Source: Shewanella sp. 10N.286.48.A6 (GTDB taxonomy: Bacteria; Pseudomonadota; Gammaproteobacteria; Enterobacterales; Shewanellaceae). Taken from it: 64,000 nt of DNA. Below the pieces are notes generated by a model. It was not told where the DNA came from. It saw nothing but the letters and a program-made list of their open reading frames with translations, and searched no databases. This document shows positions 35,918 to 45,371 of the stretch, one piece after another. The DNA lies in NCBI RefSeq assembly GCF_002873135.1, contig NZ_MCVI01000035.1, positions 3,965-67,964 on the forward strand, written 5' to 3'. A program made the translations under genes and the position numbers. The first letter of the stretch is position 1; each line of letters begins with the position of its first letter.

Positions 35918-36217
35918 CTAATTGCTATTAATCGATAACAGCTGCTGATTCAGCTGAGATAACTTAAGTTGTAAGTGAGCTATCTCTGACACTAAAGCGC
36001 TTTTCTGTTTAGCTTGTGTACGCTTGCGAGTGGTCACGCCCTCGGCATTAGTTTTTGATGTCATCGCGGTTTCTTTATTTTTAACCCATTGGTAAACCGT
36101 TTTTGCTGAGATGCAGTATTGCTTAGCAACATCAGAAATTAATCGATTATGTTGCTTCACTTCAGCGATCACTTGCTGCTGAAAGCTCTCGGGATAAAAC
36201 TTTGTTTGTGCTGACAT
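35918..36217 (-). CDS. Orphan IS3-type OrfA (HTH_Tnp) protein
   Basis: 99 residues from the ATG at 36217, preceded by GGAG five bases upstream; an in-frame ATG at 36232 precedes that site. The N-terminal helix-turn-helix (FYPESFQQQVIAEVKQHNRLISDVAKQYCISAKTVYQWVKN) is the IS3/IS911 OrfA type, followed by a basic linker and a leucine-zipper-like helix (LVSEIAHLQLKLSQLNQQLL). No OrfB integrase, no frameshift window and no terminal inverted repeats are seen. It is either an IS remnant or a free-standing DNA-binding protein. Confidence 0.8.
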   Translation of the reverse strand: MSAQTKFYPESFQQQVIAEVKQHNRLISDVAKQYCISAKTVYQWVKNKETAMTSKTNAEGVTTRKRTQAKQKSALVSEIAHLQLKLSQLNQQLLSINSN

Positions 36218-36637
36218 ATTAGCTCCAAGCATTTAAAAGCGATTAACTTCGTCGGCTTAACGATAAGACTATTCTACTTCCCATAGGCTACAGCCTACAT
36301 GCTTATAAAAGTGGCACTGATTACGACAAAGATTCAAACATATGTGTAATAATTTCATCATCGACTCCTGCTGATATTCAAATTTATAAGGCTTAAATTT
36401 CTCCACTAAATTGGTCAAATTAAAAGCTACCTCTTTAGTGATACATAACTCAATGGAATACTTGTGCCAATTATGAAATAAATATTTTACCCTTTTATTA
36501 CAGTGACTTATTTTTTTAAAGTGTTAGCTCTAAAAAGTGGGCGTGAAACATCTTGGTGCAAAAGTACTATTTTGGTGCGAATTGGTTTTAATTGGTAAAC
36601 AAAAGTAACCATTAAAACTCTATGGTTTTAAGGCACA
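36218..36637. other. Intergenic region upstream of the orphan OrfA
   Basis: 420 bases, AT-rich, no gene. It contains a small hairpin TAGGCT-ACA-GCCTA near 36284-36298 and two direct TTGGTGC half sites (36553 and 36572). Confidence 0.5.
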
Positions 36638-36664
36638 AAAAAGCGGCAATAAATGCCGCTTTTT
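36638..36664 (-). terminator. Terminator of mgtE
   Basis: AAAAAGCGGCA / TGCCGCTTTTT with a five-base loop, 30 bases beyond the mgtE stop; poly-T on both strands. Confidence 0.92.
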
Positions 36665-36693
36665 ATGCTGATGAGAGAGGGGGTTTTACGGCG

Positions 36694-38055
36694 CTACATT
36701 AAGAAAATGGTCGCTAAGCCTAAAAAGGCGAATAAGCCAATCACATCGGTGACTGTGGTTAGTACCATACCGCCAGCCAATGCCGGATCGATATTGAGTT
36801 TTTTAAGTATGAGCGGAATACTGGCCCCCGCTAGTCCGGCAACGGTCATGTTAATGAGCATCGCGCCGCCAATGAGACCGCCCAGTGCCATATCACCTTT
36901 CCATAGCCACACTGCAAAGAAGACCAGTACCGACCACATGAGGCCATTAAGAAAACCAATGGCTAATTCTTTACCGATAAGCCAACGGGAGTTACTTTGG
37001 CCAATATGACCCAAGGCGATACCACGAATAACCAGAGCTAAGGTTTGATTGCCTGCCACACCGCCCATACTAGGGACAATAGTCATTAAAATAGCGATGG
37101 TGGCAAATTGCTCTAACGTGCCTTCAAACATATTACTTACTGATGCAGCAAGTAAGGCGGCAAACAAGTTAATGGTAAGCCATAGCGAGCGTCTGAAGGT
37201 GCTTTTCATTACGGGGCCAAAGGTATCTTCATCGTCATCCATACCCGCCATCCCCATCATTGAGTGTTCGGCGTCTTCACGAATAACATCGACCACATCA
37301 TCAATGGTAATACGGCCTAATAATTTTTGCGCTTCATCTACCACTGGGGCCGAAATCCAGTCATGGCGTTCAAATAATTGCGCCACTTCATTATCAGGCA
37401 TGTCCACAGGGATGCTTTCTAATTCAGGATCCATGATGCTGCGAATGGTTGAATTAGGATCACAGGTGAGTAGATCGGCAAGGCGCACCCCACCAAGCAC
37501 ATGATCGTTGCGATCAACCACATATAAGGTATCTGTGGTATCGGGTAAGTTGCCGCGCTGGCGCAAATAGCGTAATACCACATCAATATTAACGTCAGGA
37601 CGCAAAGTGACCGTATCTGTATTCATGATACTGCCAGCGGTGTCATCAGGGTATGACAGTGCTTGTTCGACGCGATGGCGGTCTTGACTGCTCATGGATT
37701 GCAGTACTTTTTTATAAACAGCATCTGGCAAACTTCTTAAGATGTAAGCCAAGTCATCGGTATCCATCCCTGAGGTGGCTTGGGCTACTTTTTCTGGGGT
37801 CATAGCGCTGATGAGTGAATCTTTTAACTCTTCACCGAGTTCTTCTAGGATTTCACCCGCTTGCTCATGATCAATCAGTTGCCATAACACTTGACGAGTT
37901 TTCGGCGGTGATGATTCAAGAATTAATGCGACATCGGAGGCGGCCATGTCATGAAGCATATTTCTGACATGAACAAACATACCGCTACCTAATGCTTGTG
38001 TAAGCTGATTAAGACGTTGTTCGGTCAGTTCGCTGTCGATGACTTCAATACCCAT
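36694..38055 (-). CDS. mgtE: Magnesium transporter MgtE
   Basis: 453 residues with the complete MgtE layout: the helical N domain (residues 1-130, superhelix of charged repeats), two CBS domains (about 135-255: PDDTAGSIMNTDTVTLRPD, RITIDDVVDVIREDAEHSMM), a plug helix and five C-terminal membrane helices with the pore segment and NQTLALVIRGIALG. CBS domains sense cytosolic Mg and close the channel. Single gene with its own terminator. Confidence 0.96.
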   Translation of the reverse strand: MGIEVIDSELTEQRLNQLTQALGSGMFVHVRNMLHDMAASDVALILESSPPKTRQVLWQLIDHEQAGEILEELGEELKDSLISAMTPEKVAQATSGMDTDDLAYILRSLPDAVYKKVLQSMSSQDRHRVEQALSYPDDTAGSIMNTDTVTLRPDVNIDVVLRYLRQRGNLPDTTDTLYVVDRNDHVLGGVRLADLLTCDPNSTIRSIMDPELESIPVDMPDNEVAQLFERHDWISAPVVDEAQKLLGRITIDDVVDVIREDAEHSMMGMAGMDDDEDTFGPVMKSTFRRSLWLTINLFAALLAASVSNMFEGTLEQFATIAILMTIVPSMGGVAGNQTLALVIRGIALGHIGQSNSRWLIGKELAIGFLNGLMWSVLVFFAVWLWKGDMALGGLIGGAMLINMTVAGLAGASIPLILKKLNIDPALAGGMVLTTVTDVIGLFAFLGLATIFLM

Positions 38056-38253
38056 TGGCTACTCCTGAAAAGACGATGATGAAATGTTAACTTAACTCAC
38101 CGGAAAGAATGAAGAAATTTCTAATATCTGATGGCTTGATGCGCAATTCATAAATACGCTAATACTGCTTGGTGGTGTGTTGAGTATAGCTAATAAAATA
38201 ATGGTAAAGGTGAGTCGCTGTGTTTCCTTGGAGATGTTACTGGGCGCAGGCGG

Positions 38254-38526
38254 TTAGCTTTCTTCGTCAAATTTATCGTTGATTAACTTGCATACGGCCT
38301 CAAGGGCTTTTTCTGCATCACGGCCTTGAGCTTCAACAGTAATGATTTTACCAATGCCACTTTCTAACATTAATAACCCCAATACACTGGCAGCACTGGC
38401 TTGTTTCTCACCTTGGATAAGGGTGATAGTTGCGTCAAACTCGGTAGCTAAAATTGCCAATTTAGTCGCCGCTCGCGCATGCAAGCCTAGCTTGTTACTG
38501 ATGGTAATTTGCTTTGAATAGGCCAC
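38254..38526 (-). CDS. ptsO: Phosphocarrier protein NPr of the nitrogen PTS
   Basis: An HPr-like protein with the phosphorylated His in KLGLHARAATKL and the second conserved patch ASAASVLGLLMLESG. Starting at GTG 38526 the protein has 90 residues, exactly the E. coli NPr length, and MAYSKQITISNKLG aligns with the E. coli N terminus. A TTG at 38565 would add 13 residues and overlap rapZ; neither start has a good ribosome binding site, fitting coupling to rapZ translation. NPr passes phosphate from PtsP to PtsN. Confidence 0.88.
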   Translation of the reverse strand: MAYSKQITISNKLGLHARAATKLAILATEFDATITLIQGEKQASAASVLGLLMLESGIGKIITVEAQGRDAEKALEAVCKLINDKFDEES

Positions 38527-38551
38527 CGTTTTGGCTGGCGATGTGGTTAGC

Positions 38552-39400
38552 TTATTCAATGCCAAGCTCTCTATGGCGGGCGCTGACTTTGTGCTTAGAG
38601 TTGTTGAAACGTTTAGCGAGCTGATCGGCAATATAAACCGAACGGTGCTGACCGCCAGTACAACCAATGGCAATGGTCAGGTAGCTGCGGTTATTACGCT
38701 CTAAATGTGGCATCCAAGTGTCAAAAAGGTTTTCAATTTGCCAGATAAACTTATTCACCAAAGGCTGTCGCTCTAAGAACTCTTGCACGGGCGCATCTAG
38801 GCCTGTGTAGGGCCTTAACTCAAGCTCCCAGTGCGGATTCGGTAAAAAGCGCACATCAAACATAAAGTCTGCTTCAGCCGGCATGCCATGCTTAAAGCCA
38901 AATGACTCAAAATGTACCACTAATTCTTTATCAACACTGCCTAGCAAGATTTGCCGAACATGATCGCTCAATTCGTAGATATTAGTTTGCGAGGTGTCGA
39001 TATAGTGATCAACCATTTTGGCTATGGGTTCGAGTAACCGCCCCTCAAGCTTAATGGCTTCTTGTAACGAAATTTGATTCTTAGACAGTGGGTGTAATCG
39101 GCGGGTCTCACTAAAACGCTTCAGTAACACTTTATCGTTGGCGTTTAAAAAGAAACTGGTAATGCTGGTATCGTCAGACAGTAAAGCAATTTGCTCTTTG
39201 AGTACTTTGCCTTGCTCTTCGATATTACGCACATCGACGCTAATGGCGACAAGCTCGTTACTATCTTTAAGCTGTTCAAGCAGGCTGCCAATCAGTGGCA
39301 GTGGCAGGTTATCAACACAGTAATAACCTAAATCTTCAAGCACTCTCAGTGCGACTGATTTTCCTGAACCTGAACGTCCCGATACGATGACAAGTTTCAT
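38552..39400 (-). CDS. rapZ: RNase adapter protein RapZ
   Basis: 282 residues (E. coli 284). Walker A GRSGSGKS at the N terminus and the C-terminal domain with [16 protein letters not shown]. In enterics RapZ directs RNase E to the GlmZ sRNA to control glucosamine-6-phosphate synthesis. It overlaps ptsN by four bases (ATGA), and npr follows, the standard cluster. Confidence 0.96.
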   Translation of the reverse strand: MKLVIVSGRSGSGKSVALRVLEDLGYYCVDNLPLPLIGSLLEQLKDSNELVAISVDVRNIEEQGKVLKEQIALLSDDTSITSFFLNANDKVLLKRFSETRRLHPLSKNQISLQEAIKLEGRLLEPIAKMVDHYIDTSQTNIYELSDHVRQILLGSVDKELVVHFESFGFKHGMPAEADFMFDVRFLPNPHWELELRPYTGLDAPVQEFLERQPLVNKFIWQIENLFDTWMPHLERNNRSYLTIAIGCTGGQHRSVYIADQLAKRFNNSKHKVSARHRELGIE

Positions 39401-39840
39401 GCAGTAATAACCTGATAAAGTTCTGTAGCGTCATGACTCTTTCGAAGTCGTTTAAGTATCAATTTATCACTGAGTTTCTCTGCCATGCTAGATAATGTGC
39501 TTAGGTGTTGCTGGCACTGATCTGCAGGTACAAGAAGCGCAAATAAAATATCTACAGGTTGCTTGTCTATGGCATCAAAGGCGATTGGCTCTTCGCATTT
39601 GATTAAAATAGCAATGGGTTCTTCGATATTATCTAAGCGCCCATGTGGAATTGCTATGCCATTTCCTATACCTGTACTGCCCATTTTTTCACGCGCTATT
39701 AGACTTTCAAAAATAGCCTGTGAAGAAAGGGTTGGGTACTGGGCAGCCATTAAATTGCTGATTAATTCCAGTACCTTTTTCTTACTGCCCGGAGTGGCAC
39801 AGGTAGTGCACGCCGGCTGCAGGATGGTACGAAGTTCCAT
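39397..39840 (-). CDS. ptsN: PTS IIA-like nitrogen-regulatory protein
   Basis: 147 residues. The phosphorylated His lies in [12 protein letters not shown], the IIANtr signature. It is part of the PtsP-NPr-PtsN chain linking nitrogen/carbon status to potassium transport and other targets. It lies two bases after hpf and overlaps rapZ. Confidence 0.95.
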   Translation of the reverse strand: MELRTILQPACTTCATPGSKKKVLELISNLMAAQYPTLSSQAIFESLIAREKMGSTGIGNGIAIPHGRLDNIEEPIAILIKCEEPIAFDAIDKQPVDILFALLVPADQCQQHLSTLSSMAEKLSDKLILKRLRKSHDATELYQVITA

Positions 39841-39842
39841 CG

Positions 39843-40130
39843 TTAATGCTTAGTGAGTTTCTCTTTATGTTTAATTACCTGACGGTCTAGCTTATCTATC
39901 AGGGCGTCTATTGCCACATACATATCAGCGTTACGCGATACAGCAAACACTTCACCGCCTTTTAGGTGCAGTTTGGCTTCGGCAATCTGTTGTAGCTTTT
40001 GAACATCGAGCACAACGTGAACATTATTGATCTGTTCGAAGTGTCGTTCAAGCTTTGAAAATTTTGTTTGCACGTATTCCCGTAAAGATTGAGTTATTTC
40101 AATATGGTTTCCAGTCAGGTTAATTTGCAT
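39843..40130 (-). CDS. hpf: Ribosome hibernation promoting factor
   Basis: 95 residues, identical in length to E. coli HPF: short form without the dimerising C-terminal tail. MQINLTGNHIEITQSLREYVQTKFSKLERHF is the family N terminus. It binds the decoding centre and promotes 100S ribosomes in stationary phase. Located 23 bases after rpoN, as in many Gammaproteobacteria. Confidence 0.95.
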   Translation of the reverse strand: MQINLTGNHIEITQSLREYVQTKFSKLERHFEQINNVHVVLDVQKLQQIAEAKLHLKGGEVFAVSRNADMYVAIDALIDKLDRQVIKHKEKLTKH

Positions 40131-40153
40131 AGGTCATCCTCCAATAACAAAAG

Positions 40154-41638
40154 TTATAAGCTTTTGCGTTGGTTTGAGGGAGGGATGAGCATTGCCTCTC
40201 GATATTTGGCTATCGTACGTCGAGCAACGTTAATCCCTTGTTCAGCCAATAGTGTCGCCATTTTACTATCACTAAGAGGCTTTTTCGGGTTTTCTGCAGC
40301 TACGAGCTTTTTAATAAATGCGCGAATTGCTGTAGAAGAGCATTCTCCACCATCATCGGTACTTACATGGCTTGAGAAAAAATATTTTAGTTCAAAAAGT
40401 CCACGGGGGGTATGCATGTATTTTTGGGTCGTGACCCGTGAAATGGTCGACTCGTGCATTTCAACCGCTTCAGCAATATCATTGAGCACCATCGGCTTCA
40501 TGGCTTCTTCACCGAACTCAAAGAAACCTTGCTGAAATTGTACGATACAGTTAGCCACTTTTAGTAAGGTTTCATTACGGCTATCGATGCTTTTGATAAA
40601 CCATTTAGCTTCTTGTAAATGACCACGAATAAATTGGCTGTCAGCTTGGCTTGAACCGCCTTTGGCCATAGCTGCATATTGCTGATTAACGCCAATTTTA
40701 GGCATGTTATCGGGATTTAGCTCGACCACCCAGCGACCATTCTTTTTAAGTACAGTAACATCAGGAATGACGTACTCATCTTTAATGGGGGTAATTTGCA
40801 AGCCTGGACGTGGATTGAGCGTTTGAATAAATTCAATGGCTTCACGTAAATCATCTTCTTTAAGCTTGGTTTTACGCATCAGTAACCTAAAGTCACGACC
40901 GGCGATTAAATCAAGATGATCTTTAATCAGTAACTTAACATTATCTATGCAAGGAATTTCATTAGGGTATTGGCCTAATTGAATTAATAGACACTCACTT
41001 AAATCTCGCGCTGCAATGCCGACGGGATCGAAGTGTTGTACCCGTTTAAGTACAGCTTCAACTTCATCGAGTTCGATATCGTCAGTGCCTAAGGATTGCA
41101 AAATGTCTTCAACGCTCTGGGTGAGGTAACCGCGCTCATCAATGGCATCAATAATGGCGGTTGCAATCACTAAGTCATTTTCAGAAAAGGGAGTGAGGTT
41201 TTTTTGCCATTCAAGATGCTCATACAAGCCTTCACTGGTTTCGCCTTGAAACGGCATATCATTACCGCTCGATACTGCGCCAGAGACAGAAGTCGGCGAG
41301 GCGGTATACACCTCATCCCATGTGGTATCCATAGGGAGTTCTTCAGGCATAGAATCTTTAGTGAGCGATTCAGTGGTATCAACCGTTGAGGTGTCTTTTT
41401 CTATGGTGACTTGGCTATTATCACTAAAATCGGTGTCAGTTTGCAGGGCGTTTTCTTTTACGGGCTCTTTGGCTTTAGTGAATTCGTCTTCAAGCTCTAA
41501 TAGCGGGTTTGAATCAAGTGCTTGTTGAATTTCTTGCTGTAGCTCCAATGAGGAAAGTTGCAATAAGCGAATCGCTTGTTGCAACTGTGGGGTCATGGTT
41601 AAGTGTTGACCCATTTTGAGTTGGAGTGAGGCTTTCAT
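40154..41638 (-). CDS. rpoN: RNA polymerase sigma-54 factor
   Basis: 494 residues: Gln/Leu-rich region I ([37 protein letters not shown]), acidic region II, the core-binding region, and the RpoN box [10 protein letters not shown] near the C terminus. Sigma-54 serves nitrogen and flagellar genes and requires NtrC-type activators. It heads the rpoN-hpf-ptsN-rapZ-npr cluster. Confidence 0.97.
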   Translation of the reverse strand: MKASLQLKMGQHLTMTPQLQQAIRLLQLSSLELQQEIQQALDSNPLLELEDEFTKAKEPVKENALQTDTDFSDNSQVTIEKDTSTVDTTESLTKDSMPEELPMDTTWDEVYTASPTSVSGAVSSGNDMPFQGETSEGLYEHLEWQKNLTPFSENDLVIATAIIDAIDERGYLTQSVEDILQSLGTDDIELDEVEAVLKRVQHFDPVGIAARDLSECLLIQLGQYPNEIPCIDNVKLLIKDHLDLIAGRDFRLLMRKTKLKEDDLREAIEFIQTLNPRPGLQITPIKDEYVIPDVTVLKKNGRWVVELNPDNMPKIGVNQQYAAMAKGGSSQADSQFIRGHLQEAKWFIKSIDSRNETLLKVANCIVQFQQGFFEFGEEAMKPMVLNDIAEAVEMHESTISRVTTQKYMHTPRGLFELKYFFSSHVSTDDGGECSSTAIRAFIKKLVAAENPKKPLSDSKMATLLAEQGINVARRTIAKYREAMLIPPSNQRKSL

Positions 41639-41772
41639 GTACCGCTTGTCCCTAATTGAATTACATCATCGCGACGAACAGTGTGGGCGCTAGTTTATGA
41701 TCCTAGAAAAATAGACTAGATTAAGGTTTGTTGTTGGCCGCGAATGCCATACTAAAAACTGAATAGTGCTAA

Positions 41773-42504
41773 CTATAGCTTGAATTGTTCACCTAAGTAT
41801 ACTGACCTAACTTGCTGATTGACTAAGATCTCAGCAGGTGTTCCTTCAGCAATCAAGTTTCCGTGACTCACAATATATGCTCGCTCACACACATCAAGTG
41901 TTTCACGGACATTATGGTCGGTAATTAGCACCCCTAAACCACGGCTTTTAAGTTGTTGAATAATTTTCTTGATGTCGATTACTGAGATAGGATCTACCCC
42001 TGCAAAAGGTTCATCTAATAAAATAAACTTAGGATTTGCCGCTAATGCGCGTGCAATTTCAACTCGGCGACGCTCGCCTCCCGATAACGCCATACCTTGG
42101 CTATCACGGATATGAGTTATGTTAAATTCTTCTAATAAATGTTCCAGTTCTTCAATGCGCTGCTCATTTGTTAAGCTTTTGCGAGTTTGAAGCACTGCCA
42201 TTATATTATCGTGTACTGTGAGCTTACGAAAAATACTGGCTTCTTGAGGTAAGTAGCCAATGCCTTTTCGGGCGCGCAAATGCATTGGATCTGCGGTTAA
42301 ATCATCTTCATCGATCAGAATGCGGCCCTTATCACTTTTGACTAGGCCTACGACCATATAAAAGGTGGTGGTTTTACCCGCACCATTAGGGCCAAGTAAG
42401 CCAACAATTTGGCCGGTTTTTACCGTCAGGCTGACATCTTTTACTACCTGGCGACTTTTATAACTCTTAGCGAGATTTTCAGCGGTTAACGTAATTTGGG
42501 TCAT
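41773..42504 (-). CDS. lptB: LPS export ABC transporter ATPase LptB
   Basis: 243 residues. Walker [13 protein letters not shown], signature [16 protein letters not shown], Walker [14 protein letters not shown], switch His in LITDHNVRE. LptB powers LptFG to pull lipopolysaccharide from the inner membrane. It overlaps lptA by one base. Confidence 0.97.
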   Translation of the reverse strand: MTQITLTAENLAKSYKSRQVVKDVSLTVKTGQIVGLLGPNGAGKTTTFYMVVGLVKSDKGRILIDEDDLTADPMHLRARKGIGYLPQEASIFRKLTVHDNIMAVLQTRKSLTNEQRIEELEHLLEEFNITHIRDSQGMALSGGERRRVEIARALAANPKFILLDEPFAGVDPISVIDIKKIIQQLKSRGLGVLITDHNVRETLDVCERAYIVSHGNLIAEGTPAEILVNQQVRSVYLGEQFKL

Positions 42505-43214
42505 TAGTCATTTTGCTCAGCTGCTGGGGCTGACAATGTCGCCTGCGCCTCAGCGTTAAGTGATTCAGTTACTTCGGGTGTTTCAGTTGAGTTCACAGCC
42601 TCTACAGCAGATAAATTGTTGTTTTCAATTATAGCTGGTGGCGTGTCATCACCGGGTTTAGCGCTGTCTGGTAAATGTGGTTGCTCATCTTTTTTCTTTT
42701 CAGAATCAATCAAGTCTGGGTGACTTTCTGGTTGAAAAATAGTGATAACCCGATCTTCACCAGTACCGGTGCTTTCAGCAATTAACTGCTGCTTTTCAAT
42801 GTTGTAGCTAATTAGGTTACCAGTAACCTGGCTGCCAGCTTGGTCCAATTTAGCATTACCCGTTAAGGTTAAAATGCTAGTGGCAAGCTCATATTTAATT
42901 TCATCGGCACTGGCAGTACCAATACGGCCATCATCTAACTCTTGGGAAAATGTCGCAGGGTTACCTGTGGCAACCATGGTTTTTTGGGTGCCGCTTTCGG
43001 TGCCAAATGCGCGTAATTCGTCGGCATTAATGTTAATCGACCCTTGAGTCACATTAACTGGGCCATAGAAGATGACCTGATTGTTTTTTATGTCAGCTTT
43101 TTGGCTCACAGCTGCGACTTTAAGCTCTTGCTGTAAATCGCCTTCTTTTGCATAGGCGCTGGCAATACTGACTACACTGAGTAGTGAGGCAATCAAAAGT
43201 TTACTTTGCTTCAT
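42504..43214 (-). CDS. lptA: LPS transport periplasmic protein LptA with acidic C-terminal extension
   Basis: 236 residues against 185 in E. coli. A signal peptide ends SAYA, then the beta-jellyroll OstA domain ([33 protein letters not shown]). After about residue 165 a Pro/Glu/Ser/Ala-rich tail of some 65 residues follows ([17 protein letters not shown]...), likely disordered. LptA forms the periplasmic bridge between LptC and LptD. Confidence 0.95.
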   Translation of the reverse strand: MKQSKLLIASLLSVVSIASAYAKEGDLQQELKVAAVSQKADIKNNQVIFYGPVNVTQGSININADELRAFGTESGTQKTMVATGNPATFSQELDDGRIGTASADEIKYELATSILTLTGNAKLDQAGSQVTGNLISYNIEKQQLIAESTGTGEDRVITIFQPESHPDLIDSEKKKDEQPHLPDSAKPGDDTPPAIIENNNLSAVEAVNSTETPEVTESLNAEAQATLSAPAAEQND

Positions 43215-43761
43215 ACGTTCCTTCTACTTGACTTAAAAGTTCAAGTTCTTGAGCATTTAAATCAGCATACAGGCCTAAACCTTGTATATTAAAATCTGAC
43301 CCAGTAACAAAAATTTGTCTATCTGAGGTCAAAATCATGGTGTTCATATCGAGTGCCAACATGGTGGTTGTCAAAGATTGTAATGGCTCGTCGATGTTTA
43401 TTGCATCAATAATAACATTATTTTCTAAAACTACTTTGCCTGTTTCATTATTCAGCTTGCCTAAATCTGCGCTTAATTGCCATTCGGCTTCACCATTTTC
43501 AGGATAAATAAGGTAGACAGGCTCAGTAAACATGGTTTCATTACTTTGCTGAAAGTGCTCCATGTATTTCGCTGAGACTCGGCTTTGCACTAAACCTTGC
43601 TCATTAAATTCAGTGGTGCGTAAGTCATTGGCGATAAAATCAGGGCGAGCAGGGGCAGGCAATTTACTTGCCTCCATCTGACTACGTTTAATTTGTACTT
43701 GCCAATAAAGGACTAAGGCTGCGCCAAAAAATCCGATAATAGCGAAGGTCACTCGGCTCAT
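43201..43761 (-). CDS. lptC: LPS export protein LptC
   Basis: 186 residues: one N-terminal membrane anchor (VTFAIIGFFGAALVLYWQVQI) and a periplasmic jellyroll domain. It receives LPS from LptBFG and hands it to LptA. The gene overlaps lptA by 14 bases and kdsC by four. Confidence 0.93.
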   Translation of the reverse strand: MSRVTFAIIGFFGAALVLYWQVQIKRSQMEASKLPAPARPDFIANDLRTTEFNEQGLVQSRVSAKYMEHFQQSNETMFTEPVYLIYPENGEAEWQLSADLGKLNNETGKVVLENNVIIDAINIDEPLQSLTTTMLALDMNTMILTSDRQIFVTGSDFNIQGLGLYADLNAQELELLSQVEGTYEAK

Positions 43762-44324
43762 ATACTCATTCCGTGGGCATTTTCAAACTTATCTTGGCTA
43801 AGTAATAGCAAATCGGTGAGTTCACGTAATGCGCCATTTCCGCCGTTAATGGTGGTGGTCATATGGCAATGTTGTTTAACATAAGGATGGCCATCAGCCA
43901 CACAAACTGCAAGGCCAACCTGTTTCATCACAGGTAAGTCAACCATGTCATCACCAATATAGGCGACTTCATCTGGGCTAACGCCATAGGTATCTAACAG
44001 GCTTTGGTAAGGCACTAGTTTATCATCAACACCTTGATAAATATGAGTGACACCTAAAGCGGTCATTCTATTTTCCACAATGGCAGATTTACGCCCGGTT
44101 ATCACAGCAACATGAATATTACTGGTTAAAATAGAGCGAATGCCATAACCATCACGGGTATGAAATGCTTTTAACTCTTCCCCTGCATTACTTAAATAAA
44201 TACGGCCATCGGAAAATACCCCATCGACATCGCAAATAAGCAGCTTAATTTTTTTGGCTTTTTGCCAAACATCATCAGAGATTGGGCCGTAAAAACCTTG
44301 GTGCAGTGTTTCGTGTAATGACAT
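43758..44324 (-). CDS. kdsC: KDO-8-phosphate phosphatase
   Basis: 188 residues, HAD superfamily. DVDGVFSDGRIYL carries the nucleophilic aspartates, VITGRKS is motif II and YIGDDMVDLPVM motif IV. It makes KDO for the LPS inner core. Placed between kdsD and lptC as in E. coli. Confidence 0.96.
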   Translation of the reverse strand: MSLHETLHQGFYGPISDDVWQKAKKIKLLICDVDGVFSDGRIYLSNAGEELKAFHTRDGYGIRSILTSNIHVAVITGRKSAIVENRMTALGVTHIYQGVDDKLVPYQSLLDTYGVSPDEVAYIGDDMVDLPVMKQVGLAVCVADGHPYVKQHCHMTTTINGGNGALRELTDLLLLSQDKFENAHGMSI

Positions 44325-44325
44325 G

Positions 44326-45303
44326 TTAAATGACTCCAGCTTTAACCATATCGAGCATGTTAAGTGCGCCGACTGGGCGTTGGTTCTCGTCTACGACAAT
44401 TAAACCGTTAATACTTTTTTCTTCCATAATCTGTAATGCTTGCGCGGCTAAAATACCTGGGCTGATGGTAATGCAGTTGGTTGTCATTACATCGGCAATA
44501 GCGGTAGTACGCAGGTTCACTTCAGCATCGATGACGCGGCGTAAATCACCGTCAGTAAAGATCCCGACTAGCTTGTCTGCATTATCGATCACTGCAGTCA
44601 TACCTAAACCTTTATTTGAGATCTCATATAGGGTTTCAGTAATGCAGAGCTCACTTTTCACCTGTGGAATATCAGCGCCTTTGTGCATTACATCGCTGAC
44701 TTTAAGTAATAGTTTACGACCTAAAGATCCACCAGGGTGGGATAGGGCGAAATCATCACGGGTAAAGCCTTTCGCTTGCAATAATGCTACGGCCAAGGCG
44801 TCACCCATCACCAAGGTTGCGGTAGTGCTTGATGTTGGTGCTAGCCCTAATGGGCAGGCCTCTTCAGGCACTTCAATACATAAATGCAGTTTAGATAGCT
44901 TGGCCATATTGGATTCTGGTTTACCCGTAATCGCGATTACCGGGACCCCCATGCGCTGTATAACGGGCATTAAGGTGAGAATTTCACTGGCTTCACCAGA
45001 ATTTGATATGGCTAAAATAATATCATTTTTTGCCAGAGCGCCTAAGTCGCCATGGCTTGCTTCGCCAGGGTGAACAAAAAATGCAGGCGTGCCTGTGCTG
45101 GCGAGTGTGGCAGAAATCTTATTGCCAATGTGGCCAGATTTGCCCATGCCCATGACAATGACTTTGCCTTTACATTCTAAAATGAGTTCACAGGCTTGGC
45201 CAAACTCGTCTGAGTCTACATATTGATAAAGGTTATCTAATGCTGCCTTTTCAATATCAATGACTTGACGACCCCATTGGCGCAATTGTGTTTGTTCTGT
45301 CAT
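44326..45303 (-). CDS. kdsD: Arabinose-5-phosphate isomerase
   Basis: 325 residues from ATG 45303, which follows GAGAGA; an in-frame TTG 21 bases earlier is not supported. An N-terminal SIS sugar-isomerase domain (VIVMGMGKSGHIGNKISATLASTGTPAFFVHPGEASHGDLG) is followed by two CBS domains (SDVMHKGADIPQV; IADVMTTNCITISP). It converts ribulose-5-P to arabinose-5-P, the first KDO precursor. Confidence 0.96.
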   Translation of the reverse strand: MTEQTQLRQWGRQVIDIEKAALDNLYQYVDSDEFGQACELILECKGKVIVMGMGKSGHIGNKISATLASTGTPAFFVHPGEASHGDLGALAKNDIILAISNSGEASEILTLMPVIQRMGVPVIAITGKPESNMAKLSKLHLCIEVPEEACPLGLAPTSSTTATLVMGDALAVALLQAKGFTRDDFALSHPGGSLGRKLLLKVSDVMHKGADIPQVKSELCITETLYEISNKGLGMTAVIDNADKLVGIFTDGDLRRVIDAEVNLRTTAIADVMTTNCITISPGILAAQALQIMEEKSINGLIVVDENQRPVGALNMLDMVKAGVI

Positions 45304-45371
45304 ATGTCTCTCTCTATTGTCCAAAGCGATTTCGGGTTACGCTTTGGTGAGTCACACATCTTTATGCCCCA

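Noticed and set aside
35918..36217. Complete IS3 element
   Set aside because: There is no OrfB, no frameshift signal and no terminal inverted repeats or target duplication around the OrfA-like gene.
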